Shown in pieces: positions 43,756 to 52,664 of a DNA stretch of 64,000 nt. The first letter of the stretch is position 1. Every line of letters starts with the position of its first letter. A program made the translations under genes and the position numbers. This DNA is from G965115915 sp965115915. Lineage in GTDB: Bacteria > Pseudomonadota > Gammaproteobacteria > Eutrophobiales > Eutrophobiaceae. The notes beneath the pieces were generated by a model, which worked only from the letters and a program-made list of their open reading frames with translations, had not been told where the DNA came from and searched no databases. Location of the stretch: NCBI GenBank assembly GCA_965115915.1, contig OZ220483.1, positions 1,178,001 to 1,242,000 on the forward strand. The letters run 5' to 3'.

Positions 43756-45192
43756 TCAGGCAACCGAAGACAGTTCGCGGACATCGACCAGATGTCCGGC
43801 GATGGCGGCAGCCGCCGCCATCGCCGGGCTTGCCAGATGTGTACGTCCACCCTGCCCCTGTCTCCCCTCAAAATTACGGTTTGAGGTCGACACACAGCGT
43901 TCCCCCGGTAACAAACGGTCCGCGTTCATTGCCAGACACATGGAACATCCGGGATTGCGCCACTCAAAACCCGCGTCCACGAAGACCTGCGCCAGACCTT
44001 CCGCCTCTGCCTGCTGTTTGACCAGACCCGAGCCCGGCACGACCAGTGCCTGACGAATCGACCCCGCTATACGTCTGCCCTTGACCACAGCCGCCGCGAC
44101 ACGCAGATCTTCGATCCGGGAATTGGTACAGGAACCCAGAAAAACCTTGTCCGGCCGAATCCCGGTGAGCGCCATGCCAGGCTGCAAATCCATGTACTCC
44201 AGCGCCTTCAACATCCCCTCCCGCCTGACGACATCCGGCTCCTGCTGCGGGTCCGGGACGCTTCCATCTATGTCCAGCACCATCTCCGGGGATGTCCCCC
44301 AGGTAACCTGCGGCACAATGGCTGCCGCATCCAGTTCAATCGCACTATCAAACACGGCATTATCATCGCTATGCAACTCACGCCAGTGAGATACCGCCTG
44401 TTCCCACAATTCCCCATCCGGCGTGAATGGCCTGCCACGCACATAGCGAAGCGTCTCATCGTCCACCGCCACCATGCCATAACGGGCACCCGCCTCAATG
44501 CTCATATTGCATACCGTCATGCGTCCTTCCAGGGACAATGCACGGATCGCCTCCCCGGAAAATTCGATCGCATAACCCGTCGCCCCGGCAGTACCGATTT
44601 GACCAATAATCTTCAGAATAATGTCCTTGGCATACAGACCCGATCCGAGACGATTATCAACCCTGATGCGCATATTACGCGCCTTTTTCAGGACCAGGCA
44701 CTGGGTAGCCAACACATGTTCCACCTCGGAAGTGCCAATACCAAACGCCAGTGCACCCAGGGCCCCATTGGTCGAGGTGTGAGAATCTCCACAGACTATA
44801 CTCATGCCTGGCAGACAAGCCCCCTGTTCCGGCCCCACCACATGGACTATGCCCTGTCTCGGATCTCCCATGGCAAAACGCACGATCCCCGCCTGCCGAC
44901 AATTGCGTTCCAGGGTGTCCAAAGACAGCCGCGTGACAGAGTCATCGATGTCGGCACGCCCACCAATAGTGGGGACATTATGGTCCTCCACAGCCAGGTT
45001 GGCAGACGTTCGCCAAAGCTCGCGTCCCGCCTGTGCCAAACCGGAAAACGCCTGGGGCGAGGTCACCTCGTGCAACAGGTGGCGATCGATGTATATCAGA
45101 GACGAACCGTCGGCATTTTCCTGCACCAGATGCGCCTGCCACAATTTGTCATACAAGGTCTGTCCCGATGACACTGTCTCCAATCCCGCCAT
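43756..45192 (-). CDS. leuC: 3-isopropylmalate dehydratase large subunit
   Basis: Aconitase-family [4Fe-4S] enzyme isomerising 2- to 3-isopropylmalate. The cluster cysteines appear in LGSCTNSRIEDLR and PGCSMCLAMNAD (single Cys plus CxxC). The N-terminal part has YIDRHLLHEVTSPQAFSGL and CGDSHTSTNGALGALAFGIG. ATG 45192 gives 478 aa; a TTG two codons earlier is possible. It follows the acuI stop by six bases and is read as one unit with leuD and gltX. Confidence 0.96.
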   Translation of the reverse strand: MAGLETVSSGQTLYDKLWQAHLVQENADGSSLIYIDRHLLHEVTSPQAFSGLAQAGRELWRTSANLAVEDHNVPTIGGRADIDDSVTRLSLDTLERNCRQAGIVRFAMGDPRQGIVHVVGPEQGACLPGMSIVCGDSHTSTNGALGALAFGIGTSEVEHVLATQCLVLKKARNMRIRVDNRLGSGLYAKDIILKIIGQIGTAGATGYAIEFSGEAIRALSLEGRMTVCNMSIEAGARYGMVAVDDETLRYVRGRPFTPDGELWEQAVSHWRELHSDDNAVFDSAIELDAAAIVPQVTWGTSPEMVLDIDGSVPDPQQEPDVVRREGMLKALEYMDLQPGMALTGIRPDKVFLGSCTNSRIEDLRVAAAVVKGRRIAGSIRQALVVPGSGLVKQQAEAEGLAQVFVDAGFEWRNPGCSMCLAMNADRLLPGERCVSTSNRNFEGRQGQGGRTHLASPAMAAAAAIAGHLVDVRELSSVA

Positions 45193-45198
45193 TTGCAA

Positions 45199-46194
45199 TC
45201 AGTCCAACGCCATATCCAATACTGTACGTCCCCGGGTCCGACCAGCGAGCATATTGTCAAACACTGCCGGGAGTTCACTCAGACCCACTTTCCCTGTCAC
45301 CACGGCATCCACATCGGGTCTCCATACCGTTGCCAGTTGCTGCCACAACTGTCGCCGCAAGGCGGTAGGACAATTGGCTGAACTGACCCCCAGCAAAGAC
45401 ACGCCACGAAGAATGAATGGCATGACTGTAGTCCGGAGTTCGCTGCTTTCCGCCAATCCCACCGACACGACATTGCCCCAGGGACGAGTGGTGCCAAGCA
45501 ACCAGGCGAGCATTTTTCCCCCCACATTATCAATGCCTCCACCCCATTTGCCTTTTTGCAGTGGACCATGTTCAAAATCAATGTCGCTGGCAGAGATAAC
45601 ACGTTCGGCACCCAGAGCGCATAACCATTCTGCCACATCGCGCTTCCCACTGACACAAACCACCTTATAGCCAAGTCGGCACAACAGGCTGACCGCAATA
45701 CATCCCACCCCACCCGAGGCCCCGGTAACCAGAATTTCTCCATGCTCCGGTCGCTGGCCATTCTGCTGCATGCGATGGACACACAAGGCCACAGTGAACC
45801 CGGCCGTGCCAAGTGCCATAGCGGTATACGGTGTCAAGCCCTCCGGCAACCGGACCACCCATTCGGCAGGCACCCGGGCATATTCCGCATAGCCTCCATC
45901 ATGGGACACGCCCAGATCGTAGCCCGTAACCAGTACCGCAGCACCCGGCTGCAAATCCGATACTGAAGACTCGAGCACCTCTCCCGCCAGATCTATGCCG
46001 GTAGTCAACGGCATGGAGCGCACGATCTTTGCCTTGCCGGTAGACGCCAGCGCATCCTTGTAATTCACACTGGAATGGCTGACCCGGATCAAAACTTCCC
46101 CTCCAGGGAGGCTGTCAAACGGCATCTTCTGCACCGTGGCAGACACCACGTCCCCCTGCCTGGAGACTCGCAATGCTGTAAAATCTTTCTCCAT
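45199..46194 (-). CDS. acuI: YhdH/AcuI-family acrylyl-CoA reductase-type dehydrogenase
   Basis: A zinc-free medium-chain dehydrogenase of 331 aa. It has HSSVNYKDALASTGKAKI and TTGIDLAGEV near the start, the nucleotide-binding VTGASGGVGCIAVSLL (about 150-165), and the family-specific WGGGIDNVGGKML and FILRGVSLLGVSS. YhdH/AcuI proteins reduce acrylyl-CoA to propionyl-CoA with NADPH or act on quinone-like substrates; which applies here is not visible. ATG 46194 follows a GAGAG. It sits directly upstream of leuC, read in the same direction. Confidence 0.88.
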   Translation of the reverse strand: MEKDFTALRVSRQGDVVSATVQKMPFDSLPGGEVLIRVSHSSVNYKDALASTGKAKIVRSMPLTTGIDLAGEVLESSVSDLQPGAAVLVTGYDLGVSHDGGYAEYARVPAEWVVRLPEGLTPYTAMALGTAGFTVALCVHRMQQNGQRPEHGEILVTGASGGVGCIAVSLLCRLGYKVVCVSGKRDVAEWLCALGAERVISASDIDFEHGPLQKGKWGGGIDNVGGKMLAWLLGTTRPWGNVVSVGLAESSELRTTVMPFILRGVSLLGVSSANCPTALRRQLWQQLATVWRPDVDAVVTGKVGLSELPAVFDNMLAGRTRGRTVLDMALD

Positions 46195-46414
46195 CTTCAC
46201 TCTCAGTTCGGTTCGCGGCTGCGCGACAACTCCCAGGTTTTACAAATATAGACAAGCATGCAACAATAGCGTCCCATATCCGGCGGCCAACTTCCGATCC
46301 GGCCACCATCGGAATCCCCGGCAGCCGCTACCTCAGGGAAGCAGCACTGGGCCGGGTCACACACTCGGGCATGGTATTTTATTGGTATTTTATCCGGTTA
46401 TAAGGCAAAACCAA

Positions 46415-46954
46415 ATGCGTATAAGGCACCTCAGGCAGACAGTGAGACTGACGCTGGCGCTCGCGCTCCTGCTCCTGCACTTGCCCACTGCACATGCCGA
46501 CTTCAACGACGGGGTCGTCGCCTACCTGATGGGCGACTACGACAAGGCGTTTACCGTAATGCAGTCTCTGGCCGAATCAACCGAACATGGCTATGCCCAA
46601 TACTATCTGGGGATGATGTATCTGAGAGGACAAGGGGCGGAACAGAGTGATGCCAGTGCAGGCAAGTGGTTCCGGCGGGCGGCGAAAAACCGTATCTCAC
46701 AGGCGCAGTATAAGCTCGGCAAGCTCTATATGAAGGGGCGCGGAGTCCCGAAAGACAATGAACTCGCTTATGCCTGGCTGCTGACCGCCACCAAGCATCA
46801 ACACCAGCAGTCCATGGAAGAGATTGGCAAGGCACAATCGGTACTGTCTGTGGAAGAAGCCGCTGCCGCAGAGAAACTGGGCCAGGAATTCATCGAAAAA
46901 TACGGCCCTCAGGCAAGCATCGACCCGTCACAACCGATACAGATTGACAATTAA
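46415..46954 (+). CDS. Secreted Sel1-repeat (TPR-like) protein
   Basis: A 179-aa protein with a signal peptide (RLTLALALLLLHLPTAHA, cleavage near 26) and two to three Sel1-like repeats (AQYYLGMMYLRGQGAEQSDA, AQYKLGKLYMKGRGVPKDNE) followed by a helical tail. Sel1 proteins act as scaffolds, often at the envelope; no partner is evident. ATG 46415 is chosen because AAGG precedes it and the signal peptide starts there; the frame is open back to 46136, but that part overlaps the divergent acuI gene. Confidence 0.82.
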   Translation: MRIRHLRQTVRLTLALALLLLHLPTAHADFNDGVVAYLMGDYDKAFTVMQSLAESTEHGYAQYYLGMMYLRGQGAEQSDASAGKWFRRAAKNRISQAQYKLGKLYMKGRGVPKDNELAYAWLLTATKHQHQQSMEEIGKAQSVLSVEEAAAAEKLGQEFIEKYGPQASIDPSQPIQIDN

Positions 46955-47057
46955 CGGGGTGATGCGAGTCGCAGGGCCATCTGATCTGCCCGGGCTCCCC
47001 ACAACAGTATGCGACAAGATGCGATCCCGCTCCGCCCACCGCATCCATTGCCCCGTG

Positions 47058-48710
47058 TCACAAGTACCAGAACAGACAGACCATCAACATACACAGGGCC
47101 AGCAACAGGACCAGGCCCACAGAACCGTACTGCGGCAAACTCTTCACCAAGTGTTTGCCATTGCTGAAGGCGCCGGCTGTAAACCGCCTGAAGTCGTTAT
47201 CCATGCGCCCCAGCCAGGGTATCAATGAACGCCAGGCGGCAGGGAACAGGCAACGATAAAACCAGTCAAAATCCAGGCTGATGGTCGATGTGCCCTGCAT
47301 CCAGCGTAACAACAGGAAAAACGCGCATCCGGAAAACATCAACAACTGCAACTGTGCCAAAACATGGTCTGCGGTATAGGGCACATAGTCCACCGGATAC
47401 GGCAACATCGCATACAGACCATCGGGAGCAAGCCCCAGCAGCAGACAAAGCCCGGACAGCAACAGCATCGCCACACACATGTTGGCAGGCGGATCGGTAC
47501 ATCCCGGACCGGACGCCTTCTGGACAAAGACAAACCACGGAAACTTGAGCCCGGCATACAAAAACACACCCACAGACCCCGCCTGCAACAACAGCCATGT
47601 GTATAGCAGATGCTCATCCGCGGACGCCTTCACCACCATGGATTTACTGACAAATCCCGATGTGAGAGGAAAAGAGGATATGGACAATGCGCCAATGACG
47701 CAACAGGCGGCGGTAAATGGCATGGATCGTATCAGTCCGCCCAGTTCGCTCAGCCTTCTCCGTCCTGTCATATACAATACCGCACCCGCCGACATAATCA
47801 ACAACGCAATAGTTGGATTGAATACATGAGCCACCACACCATTCAACGCCATCGCAGTACCTATGCCCACACCACAAACCATGAATCCCACCTGATTGAC
47901 GATGCCGTAGGCGAGGAGACGCCGCATATCGTTCTCCAGCAATGCGTAGACAATGCCATAAAAAATCATCCAAAGACCGACAGCTATCAGGATCTCGGTC
48001 CCGGGGAAAGCGCGCACCAAGGCATATACTGCCGCTTTTGTGGTAAAAGTCGAAAGCAGTACCATGCCACTGAACGACGACTCCGGGTAGGCATCTGCAA
48101 TCCAGGCCGACAGTGGGGGCGCTCCCGCATTGATCAGGAAACCTGCGAGTATCAGCCAACAGTAGTAATATTCCATACCAAAATAGTCAAACAGCAGGCT
48201 CTGTTGCGCGTGGTAATACCCTGCCAATCCGACCATCAGCAACACACCACCAAATATATGTATCAGCAGGTAACGCATCCCGGCAGCACTGGCCCTTGCC
48301 GACCCCTGCGACCAGATCACCAGAGTCGAGGCAATCGCCATGAGTTCCCAGAATATAAACAGACTGAGTATGTCAGCCGCCAACACAACTCCCATTGCGG
48401 ACCCGGCATAAATAAAACTGACCGACAATTCCAACGACCGAATTTGTCGGTAACAGAAAATCATTGTTGCCGACAATATCAGAGCAAAAAAAATCAGAAA
48501 CAGTCTACTGAGCGCATCGACCCTGAACAGAACCAGTGTCATGCCCAACCAGTCAATCTGCATCCCTTCAGTTTTGTTAACAGACAAAATCAACAGCAGC
48601 ACCGCTATCGGAACGACAAGGCTTAGCCACATCCGCAGCCGTTGCTGAAAGAATGGCAACAGTGCCCCCGCCAATATCAGTAACAACCCCGGATGCATGT
48701 TATCGAGCAT
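47058..48710 (-). CDS. Mrp/complex-I-like antiporter subunit (MnhD-type), third pump subunit
   Basis: A membrane protein of 550 aa with about 14 transmembrane helices, of the proton-conducting NuoL/M/N-MrpD family. TM5 keeps the conserved Glu (SLFIFWELMAIAST). TM7 reads INAGAPPLSAWIADAYPES with Asn where many homologues have Lys. The usual His-x3-Tyr-Lys block of a later helix is replaced (AHVFNPTIALLIMSAG). TM12 keeps a Lys (GFVSKSMV). A long C-terminal extension ends in another helix. ATG 48710 overlaps the preceding small gene by 11 bases. Confidence 0.85.
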   Translation of the reverse strand: MLDNMHPGLLLILAGALLPFFQQRLRMWLSLVVPIAVLLLILSVNKTEGMQIDWLGMTLVLFRVDALSRLFLIFFALILSATMIFCYRQIRSLELSVSFIYAGSAMGVVLAADILSLFIFWELMAIASTLVIWSQGSARASAAGMRYLLIHIFGGVLLMVGLAGYYHAQQSLLFDYFGMEYYYCWLILAGFLINAGAPPLSAWIADAYPESSFSGMVLLSTFTTKAAVYALVRAFPGTEILIAVGLWMIFYGIVYALLENDMRRLLAYGIVNQVGFMVCGVGIGTAMALNGVVAHVFNPTIALLIMSAGAVLYMTGRRRLSELGGLIRSMPFTAACCVIGALSISSFPLTSGFVSKSMVVKASADEHLLYTWLLLQAGSVGVFLYAGLKFPWFVFVQKASGPGCTDPPANMCVAMLLLSGLCLLLGLAPDGLYAMLPYPVDYVPYTADHVLAQLQLLMFSGCAFFLLLRWMQGTSTISLDFDWFYRCLFPAAWRSLIPWLGRMDNDFRRFTAGAFSNGKHLVKSLPQYGSVGLVLLLALCMLMVCLFWYL

Positions 48711-48942
48711 CGTAATAATCCTGTTTGCGTTTGATGACACTCCCCAAAAGTCTTGTCAACGCAATAATCAGCACACAGCAGAAAAACCCGAAGACCGCGT
48801 TGAAGCCCAAAAAATCCGCAATGCCAAAATGCGCATGCAACTCTATCAACGCTTCCGCACAAACACTCATAAGCAGCAGAAAACAGCCTGTCCCGCGCAG
48901 AGCTTTCATACTTATCAGGCCACGCAGGTGTTCCGCTCGCAT
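48700..48942 (-). CDS. Small two-helix membrane protein of the antiporter cluster
   Basis: An 80-aa protein with two hydrophobic helices (GTGCFLLLMSVCAEALIELH and FLGFNAVFGFFCCVLIIALT) and a basic tail ending KRKQDYYDAR. Small proteins ending in a DYYD-like motif occur, from memory, at this position of proteobacterial multi-pump Mrp-like operons, without an assigned function. AAGG lies seven bases before ATG 48942, two bases after the preceding stop. The reading frame extends upstream, but that part overlaps the neighbouring gene. Confidence 0.75.
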   Translation of the reverse strand: MRAEHLRGLISMKALRGTGCFLLLMSVCAEALIELHAHFGIADFLGFNAVFGFFCCVLIIALTRLLGSVIKRKQDYYDAR

Positions 48943-48944
48943 AA

Positions 48945-50399
48945 TCACACCTTGATTATGGACAGGCATAAATCCAGCAGACTCTCCGGCAACAGGAACA
49001 CCAGCAAACTCAGAATAGCTGTTGTACCCATCGCCAGCAGCATGGTTCTCGGGAGTGGACGCGCCGTTTCTCCCTCCGGTGCGGCGCAGAAAAAACCACG
49101 ATAGATTACAGGCACGAAGTACGCCGCATTGAGCAGTGTGCTCAACACGATAATCAACATTGCAAACCACTGTTGCGCATCCCACGCGGCCAACAGGATA
49201 AACCACTTGCTGACAAAGCCCGCAGTTGGCGGCAGACCTATCATGGAAAGGCTGCCTATAGTAAAACTCAGCATGGTTATCGGCAACGCACGGCCGATCC
49301 CGTTCATCTCACTGACCCTGGTTTTGCCGCTGGCGGTATAGATCGCGCCAGCGGCAAAAAACAGTGTGATCTTGCCCAGCGCATGAGACACAATATGCAT
49401 AGCCGCACCCGCCACCGACAGGGGTAACAGCAAAACCGCGCTCAAGATCACATAGGACAACTGACTAATCGTTGAATACGCCAGCCGGCGCTTGAGATTG
49501 TCCGCATACAAAGCCACGACGGAACTGAAGATTATCGTTGTCCCGGCAATATAGAGCAGTGCATTGAAATCCATACTCGATGCAAGGAAATCCACGCCAA
49601 ACACATACACTATAACTTTCAGCATCACAAAAACACCCGCCTTGACCACAGCCACAGCGTGCAATAAGGCACTGACCGGTGTAGGCGCAACCATCGCGAC
49701 AGGAAGCCATTGATGCACCGGGAGCAAAGCCGCCTTGGCCGTACCCCACGCAAATAGCAGCAACAGTGGCAGTACATACACCGCCGCCACTTTACCGCTC
49801 AAAATCCCCCCTGCGGTAAATTCGAGTGTTCCAGCAAGGTAATGGCACAGAATAATCGCCGGCAGTAACAACACTATCGAACTGGATAACAGAAAGCCAA
49901 GGTATATCCTGCCAGCTTTTTTTGCCGCGCTGTCTCCCTTATGGCTTACCAGGGGAAAGGTCGACAGTGTCAGTCCTTCGTAGAAAATGAACAGCGTCAA
50001 CAAGTTCCCAGCCATGGCAATGCCGATCGCGAAGAAAATGGCGAGCGCGAAAAAACAGTAGAACCGGGTCTGATGCGGTATCCGGTTACTACGCATATAG
50101 CCGATGGTATAGAGTGAACTGATAACCCACAATACCGATACCAGCAGCGCAAACAGCAAACCCAGTGGCTCTATCACAAAATGGATAGGCAAGCCAATGA
50201 TCGGTTCAATCATGGACAACTCGGGACGGAACCCCCGCATCACCGGGGTCCAGAGTTGCAGCACCAATACCAGCAGGGCCCCACCACCCAACAGCGTCGT
50301 CAGCTCACGCACATCCGGATGACGATGCAGCAATAAAACAGCGGTTGCCACCAACATCGGACATAGCAGAATCGCAAATATCATCCAGGGATCAATCAT
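48945..50399 (-). CDS. Mrp/complex-I-like antiporter subunit (NuoM/MrpD-type), second pump subunit
   Basis: 484-aa polytopic protein of the NuoL/M/N-MrpD family. The Glu of TM5 is in TLFIFYEGLTLSTF; TM7-TM8 carry AKAALLPVHQWLPVAM with its Lys and ALLHAVAVVKAGVF with Lys; then SHALGKITLFF and the TM12 Lys in GFVSKWF. All key ion-path residues are therefore present. It follows the first pump subunit by 54 bases and is followed after two bases by the small DYYD protein. Confidence 0.9.
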   Translation of the reverse strand: MIDPWMIFAILLCPMLVATAVLLLHRHPDVRELTTLLGGGALLVLVLQLWTPVMRGFRPELSMIEPIIGLPIHFVIEPLGLLFALLVSVLWVISSLYTIGYMRSNRIPHQTRFYCFFALAIFFAIGIAMAGNLLTLFIFYEGLTLSTFPLVSHKGDSAAKKAGRIYLGFLLSSSIVLLLPAIILCHYLAGTLEFTAGGILSGKVAAVYVLPLLLLFAWGTAKAALLPVHQWLPVAMVAPTPVSALLHAVAVVKAGVFVMLKVIVYVFGVDFLASSMDFNALLYIAGTTIIFSSVVALYADNLKRRLAYSTISQLSYVILSAVLLLPLSVAGAAMHIVSHALGKITLFFAAGAIYTASGKTRVSEMNGIGRALPITMLSFTIGSLSMIGLPPTAGFVSKWFILLAAWDAQQWFAMLIIVLSTLLNAAYFVPVIYRGFFCAAPEGETARPLPRTMLLAMGTTAILSLLVFLLPESLLDLCLSIIKV

Positions 50400-50453
50400 T
50401 ACATTCCCCTATCAGGAAAATCCGCAAAGGCCGAGTAAACCAACCGCCAGACA

Positions 50454-51944
50454 TCAACCCGCATACAGCAACTGGTGTGCAACAGCATCGGCAAACCCCT
50501 GCAAAGGCGCACTGCCCACCCCTAAAATCAGAACGGCCAGCACGAAGACAGGCAGTGACATACACAAAGCGTGTGGAACCACAATTGCCTCCGCCGAGGC
50601 GCCAGCGCTGTCCCTGGCCACCAACGCAGACCTGTCATACAAGACCTCGACCGCCTTCCATACATAAACCAGGGCCAACAACGAGCTGAACAAAATCACA
50701 GGAAGCAGAACCCATATACCTTGCTCAACGGCCGCAAAAAACAGCAACCACTTACTGATAAAACCAGCAGTCAGTGGCATGCCCACCAGTGATAACCCGA
50801 GGGTCACGAAACACGCAGCCAGCCAGGGAGAATGCCGCGCCATGCCTCGAAGGCCCCGTAGCGACGCTGTACCATGTCGATATTCGATCACCGCCACCGT
50901 CATGAACAAACCCGTCTTGGTCAATGCGTGATTGCACATGAACACAAGGGCCGCGGCCAAACCGGCAGGACTCCCCAGGCTGACTGCCAACAGCATATAA
51001 CCTATCTGGGAAATGCTCGACCACGCCAGCAGATAACGGATATTGTCCTGACGCATGGCCACACACCCCCCATAAAACATCGCACATACCGCCAATGTCA
51101 TGAATATCCAGTCCATACGCATCTCCTGAAAAGAAAACTCGACGCCAAACAGGGAATACAAGAAGCGTATCAGCACATACAAAAACACTTTGGTGGTAGT
51201 GCCTGCAAAGAAAGCGGCAATCGCCGTCGGCGACTGGCCATAGGCACCCGGAAGCCAGATATGAAACGGGAATATTGCACACTTCAGCATTATTCCCAGG
51301 GAAAAAAACGCCAGCGCCGTCTTGATTACCGAACTGTCTTTCGATGTTGCCAGCTTCGTGGCCAGATCCGACATGTTCAGGGTCCCGGTAAGTGCATACA
51401 ACAAGCCAACGGCAATCAGGATAAAACTGGCTCCAATGGTGCCATATATCAAGTATTGGTAAGCGGAAAATAATGCCCTTCGCTTTCTTCCAATACTGAT
51501 CATCGCATACGAAGACAAGGACGCGATCTCGATAAAGACATACAAATTGAACACATCGCCAGTAACCAGAACACCACTGATACCAGCCAGATTCAACAGG
51601 AAACAGGTGTAAAACAGATAGACCCGATCCTGAGCGATCTCCTTTTCAATCAAGGCGCGACCAGTACCCAGGATCAGCGATGCCAGGGCCGTAACCAGCA
51701 ACAACATCAAAACGCCCAACCGATCCACTCGAAGTTCTATGCCCAAAGGTACCGGCCACCCACCCAATAGATGAGAAACCCTCCCCTGATCGATGACCTG
51801 GAAAAACAACATGCCGGCAATCAAAAAACCGGACAGGCTACCAACGCAGGCGAGCAACCACACCCATCTGCCATGCCGAACAAGGACACACAGTGGCGCA
51901 CAGATCAGTGGAATCATGACCTGCAAAATCGGCAACTGACTCAT
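50454..51944 (-). CDS. mnhD: Mrp/complex-I-like antiporter subunit D, first pump subunit
   Basis: 496-aa polytopic member of the NuoN/MrpD group. The conserved Glu of TM5 is in NLYVFIEIASLSSYAM; TM7 has LKCAIFPFHIWLPGAYGQSP with Lys; then a TTTKVFLYVLIR block, NHALTKTGLFM, and TM12 Lys in GFISKWLLFF. It overlaps the mnhC stop by four bases (ATGA), which ties it to the NuoK-like subunit as in Mrp antiporters. Whether the complex moves Na+, K+ or H+ cannot be read from the sequence. Confidence 0.9.
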   Translation of the reverse strand: MSQLPILQVMIPLICAPLCVLVRHGRWVWLLACVGSLSGFLIAGMLFFQVIDQGRVSHLLGGWPVPLGIELRVDRLGVLMLLLVTALASLILGTGRALIEKEIAQDRVYLFYTCFLLNLAGISGVLVTGDVFNLYVFIEIASLSSYAMISIGRKRRALFSAYQYLIYGTIGASFILIAVGLLYALTGTLNMSDLATKLATSKDSSVIKTALAFFSLGIMLKCAIFPFHIWLPGAYGQSPTAIAAFFAGTTTKVFLYVLIRFLYSLFGVEFSFQEMRMDWIFMTLAVCAMFYGGCVAMRQDNIRYLLAWSSISQIGYMLLAVSLGSPAGLAAALVFMCNHALTKTGLFMTVAVIEYRHGTASLRGLRGMARHSPWLAACFVTLGLSLVGMPLTAGFISKWLLFFAAVEQGIWVLLPVILFSSLLALVYVWKAVEVLYDRSALVARDSAGASAEAIVVPHALCMSLPVFVLAVLILGVGSAPLQGFADAVAHQLLYAG

Positions 51945-52309
51945 GCTTCTTCCTGCTTGCTCAATTCATCGATACGACTCTCCTCCATAACTCCGAACGA
52001 TTTATGTATGCGAATCACCATGGCCAAACCCAAAGCAGTAATGGCAACACCAACAACGATCGCAGTGAGTATCAACACATGCGGCAATGGACTGGAATAC
52101 ACGCTGTATGCCGGAGACAGAATGGGAGCGGTGCCACCAGACTGATTACCCAGAGAAATGAACAGGATATATATGGATGCCTGGAACAGGTTCAGGCCAA
52201 TGAGTTTTTTTATCAGATTGTCGTGAGTGATGACAACATACAGGCCTGTCATCATCAGCACCACCACCATCCAATAGTTGTAATAGGATAATAGGTAGGT
52301 TGTTATCAA
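51941..52309 (-). CDS. mnhC: NuoK/MnhC-like antiporter subunit C
   Basis: A 122-aa protein with three transmembrane helices, of the NuoK/MrpC family: YWMVVVLMMTGLYVVITHDN, LIGLNLFQASIYILFISLG and PHVLILTAIVVGVAITALGLA. A cytoplasmic charged tail follows. The start is a TTG (52309): GGAG lies exactly eight bases upstream, and no ATG fits as well. It is the first gene of a five-gene minus-strand cluster. MnhA, B, E, F and G homologues are not present in the window. Confidence 0.9.
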   Translation of the reverse strand: MITTYLLSYYNYWMVVVLMMTGLYVVITHDNLIKKLIGLNLFQASIYILFISLGNQSGGTAPILSPAYSVYSSPLPHVLILTAIVVGVAITALGLAMVIRIHKSFGVMEESRIDELSKQEEA

Positions 52310-52664
52310 TATAAAATCTCCAAACCCGGCAGCCCGTTACGCATAGTCGGTAAGTTCGGCAACCGCAAAAACAGCCTGCAGCGACCAGCAAACGAGAAAC
52401 CACGGCTCAATCATCGGTGCCCGGACCTGCCTCAAGCACCACATGCGACCAAAGCGGATGCATATTATTCGGCTTTCTGATAGTATTGCAGCACGGCGGC
52501 ACTACAAAATCCTCACGGGCACGCATTCTCCAAGGATATACATAGATGACACCGCAGACCAAGCCACCATCCGGACTGCCAGCTTATGGGACAAACGGTA
52601 TCCCTGCGGAATCTTGCCTCACGGAAACCATGACCACCCTCCCTTGAACAAGCGGTAGCACTCA
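52310..52664. other. Divergent spacer between mnhC and the TPR gene
   Basis: No convincing gene lies here. On the minus strand an ATG-initiated 25-codon frame (52337-52414, hydrophobic, MIEPWFLVCWSL...) sits just before mnhC and could be a leader peptide or chance. A weak minus-strand promoter candidate is CTGCAA (52491-52486) with TAATAT (52467-52462), 18 bases apart. No trace of mnhB or other Mrp subunits was found in any frame read by eye. Confidence 0.6.

Noticed and set aside
46136..46414. Extended N-terminus of the Sel1 protein
   Set aside because: The open extension overlaps the divergent acuI gene and precedes a clear signal peptide and ribosome-binding site at 46415.
52443..52658. 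Plus-strand 71-codon frame before the TPR gene
   Set aside because: No ribosome-binding site, no family features, and it ends just before a well-supported gene start; probably chance.
52310..52664. Degraded mnhB or other Mrp subunit upstream of mnhC
   Set aside because: Reading the minus-strand frames showed no MnhB-like helices, only the 25-codon frame.
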